Shown here: positions 1-6,972 of the stretch, piece by piece | How the letters are laid out: the number at the start of each line of letters is the position of its first letter | Numbering within the stretch: position 1 is the first letter of the stretch | Program-made: the position numbers and the translations under genes | NCBI GenBank assembly: GCA_023489205.1 | Contig: JAMDDF010000130.1 | Location: 1 to 11,614 of the forward strand | Reading direction: 5' to 3' | Length of the DNA stretch: 11,614 nucleotides | Source of the DNA: Actinomycetota bacterium | GTDB lineage: Bacteria > Actinomycetota > Acidimicrobiia > Acidimicrobiales > Palsa-688 | The notes under the pieces: generated by a model | Told to the model about the DNA's origin: nothing | Seen by the model: only the letters and a program-made list of their open reading frames with translations | Databases searched by the model: none

Positions 1-1886
1 AAATAGCGGCCGCGAGCCGCCAGCTGTCGGGCCTTGGCCACTTCGTATCCCTTGCGAGCCGAGACGACCGGCTCGGCCTTGGCCACCTCGGCAACGGCCA
101 CATCCCACCAGGACTCGCTGGAGGGCGCCGGCACCAAAGGATCTGTCTCAACGCACACGACCACCGGGCCCTCAGCGGACTTGGCGTCGGCCAGAGCGCT
201 TCGTAGCTGGGCGATGGTCTTCACCCCGACGGCTTTTGCCCCGAGGCTCCTGGCGTTCGCGACAAAGTCCACCGGTAGGACAGCCCCTTCGAGACGGCCG
301 CTGACTTGGTCCCGGGAGCGGTAAGACGTGGCAAAGCGCTCGGTGCCCACGGTCTCAGAAAGTGAGCCGATCGAAGCAAACCCGTGGTTGTCCACCACCA
401 CCACGATGAGCTTCACGCCCTCTTGCACGGCCGTTTGGAGCTCCTGGGCCATCATTAGGTAGGAACCGTCGCCCACCAGCACGTACACCTCGCGCTCGGG
501 CGCGGCAAGCTTCACCCCGAGCCCACCGGCAATCTCGTAGCCCATACAGCTGTAGCCGTACTCCACGTGGTAGCCCTTTGGGTCCCGGGCGCGCCACAGC
601 TTATGGAGGTCCCCGGGCATCGAGCCAGCGGCGCACACGACCACGTCGGAGGGGCCGGAGGCCTCGTTCACGGCGCCGATCACCTCACACTGCGCGGGCA
701 AGGGGCCGTTGCCCAGGTGGTAAGCACGCTCGACTGTGGCGTCCCACGCCCTCGCCAGGGCCCTTGCCTCCTCCCGGTAGGCGGCCTCGGCCGACCAGCC
801 TCCAAGGCCAGCCACCAGCTGGTCGAGCACCGCCCGGGCGTCGCCCACCAACGAGACCCCGGCGTGCTTGGTGGCGTCGGCACGGGCGATGTTGACATTG
901 ACAAAAACCACGTCGGGGTTGCCAAAAGCAGTGCGCGACGCAGTGGTGAAGTCTGCCCAGCGTGTCCCTATACCCACCACCACGTCCGCTTCTCGCGCGA
1001 GGGCGTTAGCAGCGGCCGTGCCGGTGACGCCCACCGCCCCGACCGAAAGAGGGTGGTCGTAAGCCAACGAGCCCTTTCCCGCCTGCGTCTCAGCCACCGG
1101 GGCCCCGGCAGCCTCAGCAAACGCGCCCAGCTGCGCGGTCGCCTCGGAGTAGACAACACCTCCCCCGGCTACTATGAGCGGCCGGCGCGCGGCGCGCAAG
1201 GCCTGTAGCGCGCGCCAAACAGCGCGGGGGTCCGCTGGGGGCCGCTCAAGGTGCCAGACGCGCTTGGAGAACAGCTCCACCGGCCAGTCGTACGCCTCTG
1301 CCTGGACATCCTGGTCGAGGCAGACTGTGACCGCCCCGGTCCTGGCCTGGTCGGTGAGGGCTTGCATGGCCCCCAGCAGTGCCTCGGGGAGCTGCTCGGG
1401 GCGCGCGACTCGGTCGAAGAAGGCCGACACGGGCCTGAAGGCGTCGTTCACCGACACGTCCCGGTAGAGGGGGTGCTCGAGCTGTTGGAGCACAGGGTCG
1501 GCCGGGCGCGTGGCGAACACGTCGCCTGGCAGCAACAACACAGGGAGGCGGTTGACGCTCGCGAGCGCTGCGCCCGTGACCATGTTGGTGGCACCGGGGC
1601 CGATCGACGACGTGCACGCCATGGTCGACAGGCGGTTGCGCATGCGCGCAAACGCGGCGGCCGCGTGGACGCTGGCCTGCTCGTTGCGGACTGGGCGGAA
1701 GACGAAGGCACCGGGCGTCTCGCGTTCGGCCTCCAAAAGCGCCTGGCCGAGACCGGCCACGTTGCCATGACCGAAGATCCCAAAGCAACCCTCCACGAGG
1801 CGCGACCCGGCCCCGTCGCGCTCGCTGTACTGACAGGAGAGGAACCTCACCAAAGCTTGGGCGACAGTTAGGCGCAGCGTGCTCAC
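1..1886 (-). CDS. iolD: IolD, 3D-(3,5/4)-trihydroxycyclohexane-1,2-dione hydrolase (3' end cut by window)
   Basis: ThDP-dependent enzyme that opens the inositol ring, hydrolysing the diketo-inositol made by IolE to 5-deoxyglucuronate (cytosolic). The frame is open from GTG at 1886 to the window edge: 628 codons with no stop, close to the roughly 640 aa usual for IolD, so only the last few residues are missing. Seen: FGIFGHGN (res. 35-42), RNEQASVH (67-74), CTSSIGPGATNMVT (about 91-104), a central VAGGGVVYSEA, then AAGSMPGDLHKLW and YGYSCMGYEIAGGLG. The ThDP/Mg motif GDGSYLMM begins at residue 472 and ends in DN at about 500; ESWWDVAVAE lies near the C-terminus. The GTG overlaps the iolB stop (GTGA, 1883-1886), which fixes the start and implies translational coupling. 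It is the last iol gene in view; iolC, iolJ and iolA may follow to the left. Confidence 0.96.
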   Translation of the reverse strand, partial: MSTLRLTVAQALVRFLSCQYSERDGAGSRLVEGCFGIFGHGNVAGLGQALLEAERETPGAFVFRPVRNEQASVHAAAAFARMRNRLSTMACTSSIGPGATNMVTGAALASVNRLPVLLLPGDVFATRPADPVLQQLEHPLYRDVSVNDAFRPVSAFFDRVARPEQLPEALLGAMQALTDQARTGAVTVCLDQDVQAEAYDWPVELFSKRVWHLERPPADPRAVWRALQALRAARRPLIVAGGGVVYSEATAQLGAFAEAAGAPVAETQAGKGSLAYDHPLSVGAVGVTGTAAANALAREADVVVGIGTRWADFTTASRTAFGNPDVVFVNVNIARADATKHAGVSLVGDARAVLDQLVAGLGGWSAEAAYREEARALARAWDATVERAYHLGNGPLPAQCEVIGAVNEASGPSDVVVCAAGSMPGDLHKLWRARDPKGYHVEYGYSCMGYEIAGGLGVKLAAPEREVYVLVGDGSYLMMAQELQTAVQEGVKLIVVVVDNHGFASIGSLSETVGTERFATSYRSRDQVSGRLEGAVLPVDFVANARSLGAKAVGVKTIAQLRSALADAKSAEGPVVVCVETDPLVPAPSSESWWDVAVAEVAKAEPVVSARKGYEVAKARQLAARGRY

Positions 1887-2803
1887 CTGGGGCCGGCCCC
1901 CGCCACCTTGACGCGAGGGTCGACCTCCTGGCCCTCCCAACTAGCCCTGACCCACTCGTGGGCGGGGTCAAAGCTCACGAGCCACGCACGCTCACCGGGC
2001 CCTGCCATCACGTTTAAGTAGTAGAGGTCGTAGCCAGGGGCGGCCACGGACGGCCCGTGGTAGCCATGGGGCACGAGCACGACGTCGCGGTCACGGACCT
2101 CGGCCAGCACTTCGACCGGCCGCTGTGGCGTCCCGTAGACGCGCTGGTATGCGACCCCCTCGCGCCCGGCGGGGCCTTTAGCGACACCGAAGTAGTAGAT
2201 CTCCTCGAGGAGTGCCTCGCCTGGGCGCTCCTCATCGTGCTTGTGAGGAGGCCAAGACGACCAGTTGCCCCCTGGGGTCAGCACTTCGCAGGCCATCAAC
2301 CTGTCGGCCTCAAACGTCCCCGGCATGCAGTAATTGGCAATCTTGCGGGAGCTGGGGCCGGCGCCGCGCACCTCTACGGCGACCCCCTCAGCACTGGAGT
2401 GACGAGCGCTCAGGCGCCGGCTGGCCTTTGCCCCCGCCAGCGCAAAGCGCCCACCGTTCCTGCTCGACACCTCCACGTCAGAGGCGACCGGCAGGTAGGC
2501 AAAGTCGCTCGGGCCCGAGAACACATCCGGGCGCCCGGCGAGCTCGAAGCGCTCAGCCGAGCAAGACAGCGCACAGCCTCCCTCTAGGGGCAACAGGACC
2601 ATTTCCTCCTCGCCGGTGCTAAAGGAGTGCGACCCGCCCGGCGGCAGCGCCAGCACCCTAAGGGAAGCCCAGGACCAGCCGGCCGTAGCTTGGGTCACCT
2701 CGAGTTCCCACGGTCCCCTAGCCAACGAGCCCGCCGGCCAATGGAGGCGCCCGGCACCGACCGGGCCCTGGCGTGCCGGAACGGCCTTTTCACTCGCGGC
2801 CAT
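1883..2803 (-). CDS. iolB: IolB, 5-deoxy-glucuronate isomerase
   Basis: Cytosolic bicupin isomerase that converts 5-deoxy-D-glucuronate (the IolD product) to 2-deoxy-5-keto-D-gluconate. The protein is 306 aa, slightly longer than the usual 270-300. The C-terminal cupin carries the likely metal site: WPPHKHDEE (H187, H189), EEIYYF (E200/E201) and HGYHG (H246/H249), all expected in the KduI/IolB family. Other family-like stretches are NYCMPGTFEADRLMACEV and YDLYYLNVMAGP. ATG at 2803 lies 14 bp inside the 3' end of the upstream iolG gene, and its stop overlaps the iolD GTG. The ribosome-binding region is unusual: it lies in a duplicated 15-bp unit, each copy with a GTGGGG run, the nearer one 4 nt before the ATG, while a stronger GGAGG lies about 30 nt upstream. 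No internal defect is seen. Confidence 0.95.
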   Translation of the reverse strand: MAASEKAVPARQGPVGAGRLHWPAGSLARGPWELEVTQATAGWSWASLRVLALPPGGSHSFSTGEEEMVLLPLEGGCALSCSAERFELAGRPDVFSGPSDFAYLPVASDVEVSSRNGGRFALAGAKASRRLSARHSSAEGVAVEVRGAGPSSRKIANYCMPGTFEADRLMACEVLTPGGNWSSWPPHKHDEERPGEALLEEIYYFGVAKGPAGREGVAYQRVYGTPQRPVEVLAEVRDRDVVLVPHGYHGPSVAAPGYDLYYLNVMAGPGERAWLVSFDPAHEWVRASWEGQEVDPRVKVAGAGPR

Positions 2804-3890
2804 CGTGCCCCACTTTTTCCTGCCCCACTTTTTCCTCCGTCACTTCCCAGATACTTCCCCCCCCGAATACTTCCTCCACGGCCACCGGGCGGCCTTCGGC
2901 CAGAGACCGCTTCGCCGCCAACCCGAGCACAAGCGCGGCCCGGGCGTCGTGGCCAGAAGTGGGCGGCGGCGCACCTGAGCGCACCGCACGCACGAAGGCC
3001 TCCCACTGGCGCAGGTAGCTGTCCTGGTAACGCTCGATGAAGAAGTAGGGCAGCGTTGCCAGGCGGCCACCGGCCCCGTCGCGCACTTGCGCGGTGTTGA
3101 CAAGCGGGTTGGCCGAGCACGCCATACCCGCTGAGCCGAAGACTTCCACCCGCTGGTCGTAGCCGTAGACTGCCTTGCGGCTGTTATCGATCGAAGTCAG
3201 GCACCCGTCCACGTGGCGCAGCGTTATGACCGCTGTGTCCACGTCGCCCAGCTCGGCCAGCGCGGGCTCGATGCGCACGGCGCCGGCTGCATGCACCTCG
3301 GCCACCTCGCTCCCAGCCACGAAGCGGGCCATGTCGAAGTCGTGGACGGTCATGTCTAAGAAGATCCCGCCCGAGCCACGGGCATACTCGAGCGGAGGAG
3401 GCTCGGGGTCGCGGCTCGTGACCCGCACGACGTGGGGCACACCTATGGCCCCGCTCGCCACTGCCTCGTGCACTGCGGCGTGAGAGGGGTCGAACCTGCG
3501 GTTGAACCCGACCATCAACGCGCTGGCGCTGGCGGCCAGTGCTGCGAGCGCCCGGTCCACTTCAGCCAGGTCGAGCGACAACGGTTTCTCGCAGAAGATG
3601 GCCTTCTTGCCGGCGGCGGCCGCCTCTAGCACCAGCTCGACGTGGCGCTCGGTAGGAGCACAGATCGCGACCGCGTCTATAGATGGGTCCCCGATCAGAC
3701 GCCCCGTGTCTAGCGCGGGCACCCCGAGGGCTTGGCCGACCTCGCTAGCCAATTCGGCCACCGCATCGGAAACCGCCGCCAACTCGGCCCCGGGCACCCG
3801 GCTCGCCAGGAGTTCGGCGTGCATGCGCCCGACCCGGCCCACCCCGGCCACGCCCACCCGCAAGCGAGCCCTCTCTCCCGGCGGGCTCAC
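2790..3890 (-). CDS. iolG: IolG, myo-inositol 2-dehydrogenase (Gfo/Idh/MocA family)
   Basis: NAD-dependent oxidation of myo-inositol to 2-keto-myo-inositol, the first pathway step. From GTG at 3890 the protein is 366 aa. Seen: Rossmann motif GVGRVG (res. 16-21), CEKPLSLD with catalytic Lys102, VGFNRRFDP (127-135), then SGGIFLDMTVHDFDMARF with the Asp179/His183 pair expected of Gfo/Idh/MocA enzymes. SIDNSRKAVYGYDQRVEVFGS is the stretch most typical of genuine IolG. An upstream in-frame start at 3995 is possible but would overlap iolE by over 100 bp and add an Arg-rich tail; GTG at 3890 forms a 4-bp GTGA overlap with the iolE stop, repeating the iolB/iolD arrangement, so I chose it. The C-terminus contains a duplicated EKVGQ/EKVGH from a 15-bp tandem duplication. 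A related inositol isomer (scyllo, D-chiro) as substrate cannot be excluded. Confidence 0.9.
   Translation of the reverse strand: MSPPGERARLRVGVAGVGRVGRMHAELLASRVPGAELAAVSDAVAELASEVGQALGVPALDTGRLIGDPSIDAVAICAPTERHVELVLEAAAAGKKAIFCEKPLSLDLAEVDRALAALAASASALMVGFNRRFDPSHAAVHEAVASGAIGVPHVVRVTSRDPEPPPLEYARGSGGIFLDMTVHDFDMARFVAGSEVAEVHAAGAVRIEPALAELGDVDTAVITLRHVDGCLTSIDNSRKAVYGYDQRVEVFGSAGMACSANPLVNTAQVRDGAGGRLATLPYFFIERYQDSYLRQWEAFVRAVRSGAPPPTSGHDARAALVLGLAAKRSLAEGRPVAVEEVFGGGSIWEVTEEKVGQEKVGHDGRE
2806..2835. repeat. Exact 15-bp tandem duplication at iolG 3' end / iolB leader
   Basis: Unit tgccccactttttcc on the plus strand occurs twice in direct tandem (2806-2820 and 2821-2835). On the coding strand it reads ggaaaaagtggggca twice. 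It encodes the repeated pentapeptide EKVG(Q/H) at the IolG C-terminus and forms the region just upstream of the iolB ATG (2803), so one duplication affects a protein tail and a ribosome-binding region together. Confidence 0.95.
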
Positions 3891-4780
3891 AGCGCACCCC
3901 GCAGGTACTCTATCGATGCCTTCACGTCGGCGCCTGGGTCGGCCCCCTCGGCAGCCGCCTCGTCTATGGTCGTGTCCTGCTCGAAGACGTACCAACCTCG
4001 GTAGCCGGCGGCCTCCAGGGCCCTCACAGTGCCGGCTACGTCGACGTCGCCGCGCCCGAGCGGGCGGAACAGCCCGGAGCGGGCCCCCTCGAGCAAGCTC
4101 GTAGCGTGCTCGATGACCCCCGGGGCGAGCGACAGGTCGACATCTTTTAGGTGCACCAGCTCAACGCGCTCTCCGTGGCGTTCAGCGAAGCTGACCGGCT
4201 CGGCACCGCCGATGGAGAAATGGCCAGTGTCGAGGCACAATGCCACTTCCGAGCCCTCCAGCACGGTATCTATGTGCCTGGAGCGCTCCACCAGGGTCCC
4301 CACGTGAGGGTGGAGCACCTGGCGCAGCGCATAGCGGTCACAGACCCGCTCGATTAGCGCGAGGCCTTCGGTGACGCTGTCCCACTGAACAGGGCTCAGC
4401 TCGAACGGCTGCGACCAGGCCTCGTCCACCACCGCCGCAGTGACAAAATAGGTAGCGCCGGCGCCGGACAAAAGAGCTGCTGCGCGCTCTGCCACCTCCT
4501 CCGCCGCCGCCCGTAAGGACTTGTCGTGCAAGGCCGGGACCGGCACGAAGCCGCCTACCGCCCCGAGGCCGAAGCGTCCCAGCAGGGCGCGGATTTCCCC
4601 CGGGTCGTCGCCCAGGTACCCGAGCGCGCCGAGCTCGCTCCCCCGCAAACCAAGCTCCCGCATCTCCGACAGCACGCGCTCAGGGGGCAGCATCACCCCC
4701 CAACCAGGCACCTCGCACACGCCCCAGGAGATCGGGGCGCCCGCCAGGCGCTCCAGGGCGCCCCCCTGTGGTGCTCGCAC
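3887..4780 (-). CDS. iolE: IolE, inosose (2-keto-myo-inositol) dehydratase, TIM barrel
   Basis: Metal-dependent dehydration of 2-keto-myo-inositol to the diketone used by IolD. The protein is 297 aa, normal for IolE. Seen: APISWGVCEVPGWG (res. 15-28), a strong IolE-type start; PPERVLSEMRELGLRGSELG (32-51); LHPHVGTLVE (156-165); LCLDTGHFSIGG (181-192); ELVHLKDVD (207-215); GWYVFEQDTT (262-271). The residues that usually bind metal in this xylose-isomerase-like barrel are probably D184, H210 and E267 with one near H157/H159 (inferred by motif position). GTG at 4780 is preceded by AGGAG with a 4-nt gap and a second AAGGAG upstream; the stop of the preceding dehydrogenase lies within this ribosome-binding region, 7 bp away. 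The stop overlaps the GTG of iolG. Confidence 0.93.
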   Translation of the reverse strand: MRAPQGGALERLAGAPISWGVCEVPGWGVMLPPERVLSEMRELGLRGSELGALGYLGDDPGEIRALLGRFGLGAVGGFVPVPALHDKSLRAAAEEVAERAAALLSGAGATYFVTAAVVDEAWSQPFELSPVQWDSVTEGLALIERVCDRYALRQVLHPHVGTLVERSRHIDTVLEGSEVALCLDTGHFSIGGAEPVSFAERHGERVELVHLKDVDLSLAPGVIEHATSLLEGARSGLFRPLGRGDVDVAGTVRALEAAGYRGWYVFEQDTTIDEAAAEGADPGADVKASIEYLRGAL

Positions 4781-4787
4781 TTTGCTC

Positions 4788-5930
4788 CTACTCTCCTTCC
4801 TGGTCAGCTGCCCTAACGGGGCCCGACGGTGCCATCGTGGCCACCGCCACCGGCACTCCCGTGCGGCAAGACTCGGCCGCAGCTTGGGCTATGTCAAAAG
4901 CTGCAAGGGCGTCATGACCCGAGGGCCCGGTCGGCACCCCCGACAGAACCGAGCGCGCGAATCCCTCGAGCTCAGCGGCAAAAGCCGCACTGTAGCGATG
5001 GTGGTAAGCCTCGACGAGGGGCCTGCTCGCCAGCCCGTGCTCGCGCCACTCGTAGCGGGCAAGGTAGGGGTCGTCCACGCGCACGGTCGCTTTTTGGCCC
5101 ATGAGCTCTAGTGAACTTTCGTACCCGTACCCGGCGATGCGCGAGAGGTCGATGGTGCCGAGGGCTCCCCCCTTGAAGCGGAGCACCACCACGGCGCTGT
5201 GGTAGTCGCCCGTCGCAGCAAAGGCCGGGTCGCGCCAGGCCATCCCCTCGGCACTGACGCTGTCGACCTCCCCCACCAGCCAACGAGCGGTGTCAAAATC
5301 GTGGATCCCCATGTCGACGAAAATCCCCCCCGACCCCGCTATGAACTCTGGAGCGGGAGAGGTTTTGTCACGCTGGCTGGCGCGATAAAGCAGGACCTCC
5401 CCGAGCTCGCCGGCTCGCACCCGCTGCGCGGCCCCAACAACGGCGGGGTCAAAACGCCGGTTAAAGCCGACCTGGAAGCACAGTTGCTTTGACGAGCCTG
5501 GGCCCGACGAGCTTGGGCCCGACGAGCTTGGGCCCGAGGACCTTGGGTCTAGCCAAGCCGGGAACGCCTCCAGCACGCGAAGGGCCAAGGCTCTATCCAA
5601 TGAGAGCGGCTTTTCGCAAAATACGTGCTTCCCGGAGCGACCGGCTTCCAGGGCCATCTCGGCGTGAGCGGAGGTCGGTGCGGCTATCACCACGGCGTCG
5701 ACGTCCTCGTCGGCTAGGAGATCTTCGTAGTTCTGCACAACCCTGGCCCCAAGCTCTCCGCCAACCGAACGCGCTAGGTCCAAGCGGGGGTCGAACACAG
5801 CCACCAGCTCGGCTGAAGGGCAAGACCGCGCCACATTGTGAGCGTGCACGCTTCCCATGCGACCGAGCCCCGCCACTGCGAGCCTCGCCCGGCCAGGCGG
5901 GCCGCTAGCGCGGTTCATTGTCGGGCACAT
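4788..5930 (-). CDS. Second Gfo/Idh/MocA dehydrogenase, inositol-type
   Basis: First gene of the iol operon; probably an NAD(P)-dependent inositol dehydrogenase (a second IolG, or a scyllo- or chiro-inositol enzyme such as IolX/IolW); substrate not decidable from sequence. The protein is 380 aa from ATG at 5930, preceded by AAAGGGGAG 3 nt upstream. Seen: GLGRMG (res. 21-26), CEKPLSLD with Lys107, VGFNRRFDP (154-162), SGGIFVDMGIHDFDTARW with Asp206/His210. It shares all core motifs with the iolG product, so the two are paralogues, but the GYGYESSLELMG stretch differs. Odd feature: a Ser/Gly/Pro-rich insert (res. about 128-148, SSGPSSSGPSSSGP) from a 15-bp tandem repeat, just before the VGFNRRFDP strand; the paralogue has nothing comparable. 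A start at TTG 5972 is rejected because it lies at or before the predicted transcription start. Confidence 0.88.
   Translation of the reverse strand: MCPTMNRASGPPGRARLAVAGLGRMGSVHAHNVARSCPSAELVAVFDPRLDLARSVGGELGARVVQNYEDLLADEDVDAVVIAAPTSAHAEMALEAGRSGKHVFCEKPLSLDRALALRVLEAFPAWLDPRSSGPSSSGPSSSGPGSSKQLCFQVGFNRRFDPAVVGAAQRVRAGELGEVLLYRASQRDKTSPAPEFIAGSGGIFVDMGIHDFDTARWLVGEVDSVSAEGMAWRDPAFAATGDYHSAVVVLRFKGGALGTIDLSRIAGYGYESSLELMGQKATVRVDDPYLARYEWREHGLASRPLVEAYHHRYSAAFAAELEGFARSVLSGVPTGPSGHDALAAFDIAQAAAESCRTGVPVAVATMAPSGPVRAADQEGE
5491..5550. repeat. 15-bp tandem repeat, four units, inside the second dehydrogenase gene
   Basis: Units at 5491-5505 (gacgagcctgggccc), 5506-5520 and 5521-5535 (both gacgagcttgggccc, identical) and 5536-5550 (gaggaccttgggtct, degenerate). 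On the coding strand they give repeated SSGP(S) and a diverged first unit. The period is a multiple of three, so the frame is kept. Confidence 0.95.
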
Positions 5931-5948
5931 CCGCTCCCCTTTCGAGAG

Positions 5949-5961
5949 TCCACAATGTGAA
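5949..5961. promoter_or_regulatory. Operator-like palindrome in the iol operon leader
   Basis: tccacaatgtgaa on the plus strand: half-sites TTCACA and TCCACA (inverted, one mismatch) around a single central base. It lies about 8-20 nt after the predicted transcription start and 19-31 nt before the start codon, suitable for a repressor or roadblock site. Which protein binds is unknown. Confidence 0.4.
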
Positions 5962-5975
5962 CAACTGTCCAAAAT
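5962..5975 (-). promoter_or_regulatory. Candidate IclR box 3 (iol operon +1 region)
   Basis: Minus-strand ATTTTGGACAGTTG shares TGGACA.TTG with box 2 at 6097-6110. It directly follows the -10 element of the iol promoter and covers the expected transcription start, a position that suits repression. Confidence 0.45.
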
Positions 5976-6004
5976 AAGCTACTAAGCCTTAGCCAGCCTG
6001 TCAA
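5976..6004 (-). promoter_or_regulatory. Sigma-70-like promoter of the iol operon
   Basis: Minus strand TTGACA (6004-5999, perfect -35), 17-bp spacer, TAGCTT (5981-5976, fits TANNNT -10). Transcription would start near 5969-5970 and give a leader of about 40 nt before the ATG at 5930. Confidence 0.7.
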
Positions 6005-6053
6005 GCTGGGCATAGGCCGCCTAGGCCCCGGCCCCCGCTCCCGGCCCTGCCCC

Positions 6054-6082
6054 TTGAGGCCAAACGTTCTTCTCTCTATATG
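6054..6082 (+). promoter_or_regulatory. Sigma-70-like promoter of the IclR gene
   Basis: TTGAGG (6054-6059), 17-bp spacer, TATATG (6077-6082). Expected start near 6089 and a leader of about 49 nt to the ATG at 6138. The -10 is also the beginning of candidate IclR box 1. Confidence 0.6.
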
Positions 6083-6110
6083 AACAGATGCATTGGTATA
6101 TGGACAATTG
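6077..6110 (+). promoter_or_regulatory. Two direct IclR-type boxes on the IclR gene promoter
   Basis: TATATGAACAGATG (6077-6090) and TATATGGACAATTG (6097-6110) match at 11 of 14 positions and start exactly 20 bp apart, about two helical turns. They cover the -10, the start site and early leader. IclR-family regulators commonly bind repeats at their own divergent promoters, so autoregulation is the natural reading. Confidence 0.5.
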
Positions 6111-6137
6111 CCTTACACTCGCCTAAAGTCCCTGAGG

Positions 6138-6947
6138 ATGCCCCCTCCGCGCGTAAAGGTCCTAGGCAAGGCGGCGAGGCTCCTCGACCTCCTAGCTGAG
6201 CGTCCTGACGCGAGCGCCCCAGAGCTCGCCCAGCGCCTCGGGGAACCCCGCCCGACCGTCTACCGCCTCGTACAGGACCTCGTGTCGCTCGGCTACCTCG
6301 AGCAAGGTGCTCGCAGGGGTACTTACCGCTTGGGGATGGAGCTGTTCCGCCTCGGCTCCTTGGTCGGCCTGCGCCTGGACGTGCGCGAAAGCGCCGCCCC
6401 TGTGATGAACGCCCTCCACGCCGCCACCGAAGAGACCGTCTACCTAGTGGTCCGCCGCCACCGCGAGGCCGTTTGCATAGACCGGGTCGAGGGCTTGCAC
6501 ATACGTTCCATGGCACTGCACCTTGGAGGGTCCCTGCCGCTCCACCTCGGCGCCGCACCGCGGGCGCTGCTCGCGTACCAAACGCGCGATTACTGGGACG
6601 AGTACCTCTCCGAGGCCCCCTTCGAGGCCATGACGCCCCGCTCCCCGACCAGCAAGGCTGGCATAGTCGCCCTCCTCGAAGAAGTACGAAACCTCGGCTA
6701 CAGCGTCTCGGACGAGGACGTCACGCTCGGGATAGCCTCGGTGGGCGCTCCGATATTCGACCACACAGGCAGCGTTCACGCCGCTCTCTCCGTGGGAGGC
6801 CTGCGCGCAGCGGTGCTCGGCGACGGTGGCCAAAGGGCGGCGAAGTTGGTCATGGAAGGGGCGGCTCAAGTCTCACGCAAGATGGGTTACCTCGGGGCCG
6901 CCGGGGCGCTGCGCCCTAGCGATCACGAGGAGGCCGGGACCGGCTAA
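6138..6947 (+). CDS. IclR-family transcriptional regulator
   Basis: DNA-binding regulator, probably controlling the divergent inositol operon and its own transcript; the effector is unknown but could be an inositol-pathway intermediate. From ATG at 6138 it is 269 aa. Seen: N-terminal winged helix (res. about 8-65) with SAPELAQRLGEPRPTVYRLVQDLVSLGYLE, a linker helix (RLGMELFRLGSLVGLRLDVR), then the IclR effector domain (about 85-255) with ETVYLVVRRHREAVCIDRV, LPLHLGAAPRALLAY and LGYSVSDEDVTLGIASVGAPIFD. An in-frame TTG at 6093 would extend it by 15 residues, but it lies within box 1/2 and only a few nt after the predicted transcription start; ATG 6138 fits the family N-terminus, though its only SD-like sequence (GAGG) directly abuts the ATG. 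All five Ile codons are ATA. Confidence 0.92.
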   Translation: MPPPRVKVLGKAARLLDLLAERPDASAPELAQRLGEPRPTVYRLVQDLVSLGYLEQGARRGTYRLGMELFRLGSLVGLRLDVRESAAPVMNALHAATEETVYLVVRRHREAVCIDRVEGLHIRSMALHLGGSLPLHLGAAPRALLAYQTRDYWDEYLSEAPFEAMTPRSPTSKAGIVALLEEVRNLGYSVSDEDVTLGIASVGAPIFDHTGSVHAALSVGGLRAAVLGDGGQRAAKLVMEGAAQVSRKMGYLGAAGALRPSDHEEAGTG

Positions 6948-6972
6948 GCCCTGAGGAGGGCCACCAAGGTTC

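Noticed and set aside
567..1208. Open frame of 213 codons on the plus strand
   Set aside because: It lies opposite iolD, its composition is Arg/Gly/His-rich nonsense and it has no recognisable motif; iolD motifs are continuous on the other strand.
1..1886. iolD broken by frameshift
   Set aside because: Spot translation along the gene (N-terminus, GHGN, VAGGGVVYSEA, AAGSMPGD, GDG, ESWWDV) stays in one frame down to the left edge, so it is intact as far as visible.
1246..1971. Minus-strand open frame of 241 codons
   Set aside because: It is an Arg/Pro-rich out-of-frame reading of iolD and the end of iolB.
3891..3995. Longer iolG start at 3995
   Set aside because: It would overlap iolE by over 100 bp and add an Arg-rich tail unlike the family; GTG at 3890 gives the GTGA overlap.
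5931..5972. TTG start of the second dehydrogenase at 5972
   Set aside because: It falls at or before the predicted transcription start, and a good ribosome-binding site precedes ATG 5930.
6093..6137. TTG start of the IclR gene at 6093
   Set aside because: It lies only a few nt after the predicted transcription start and amid the candidate operator boxes; the extra 15 residues do not look like the family.
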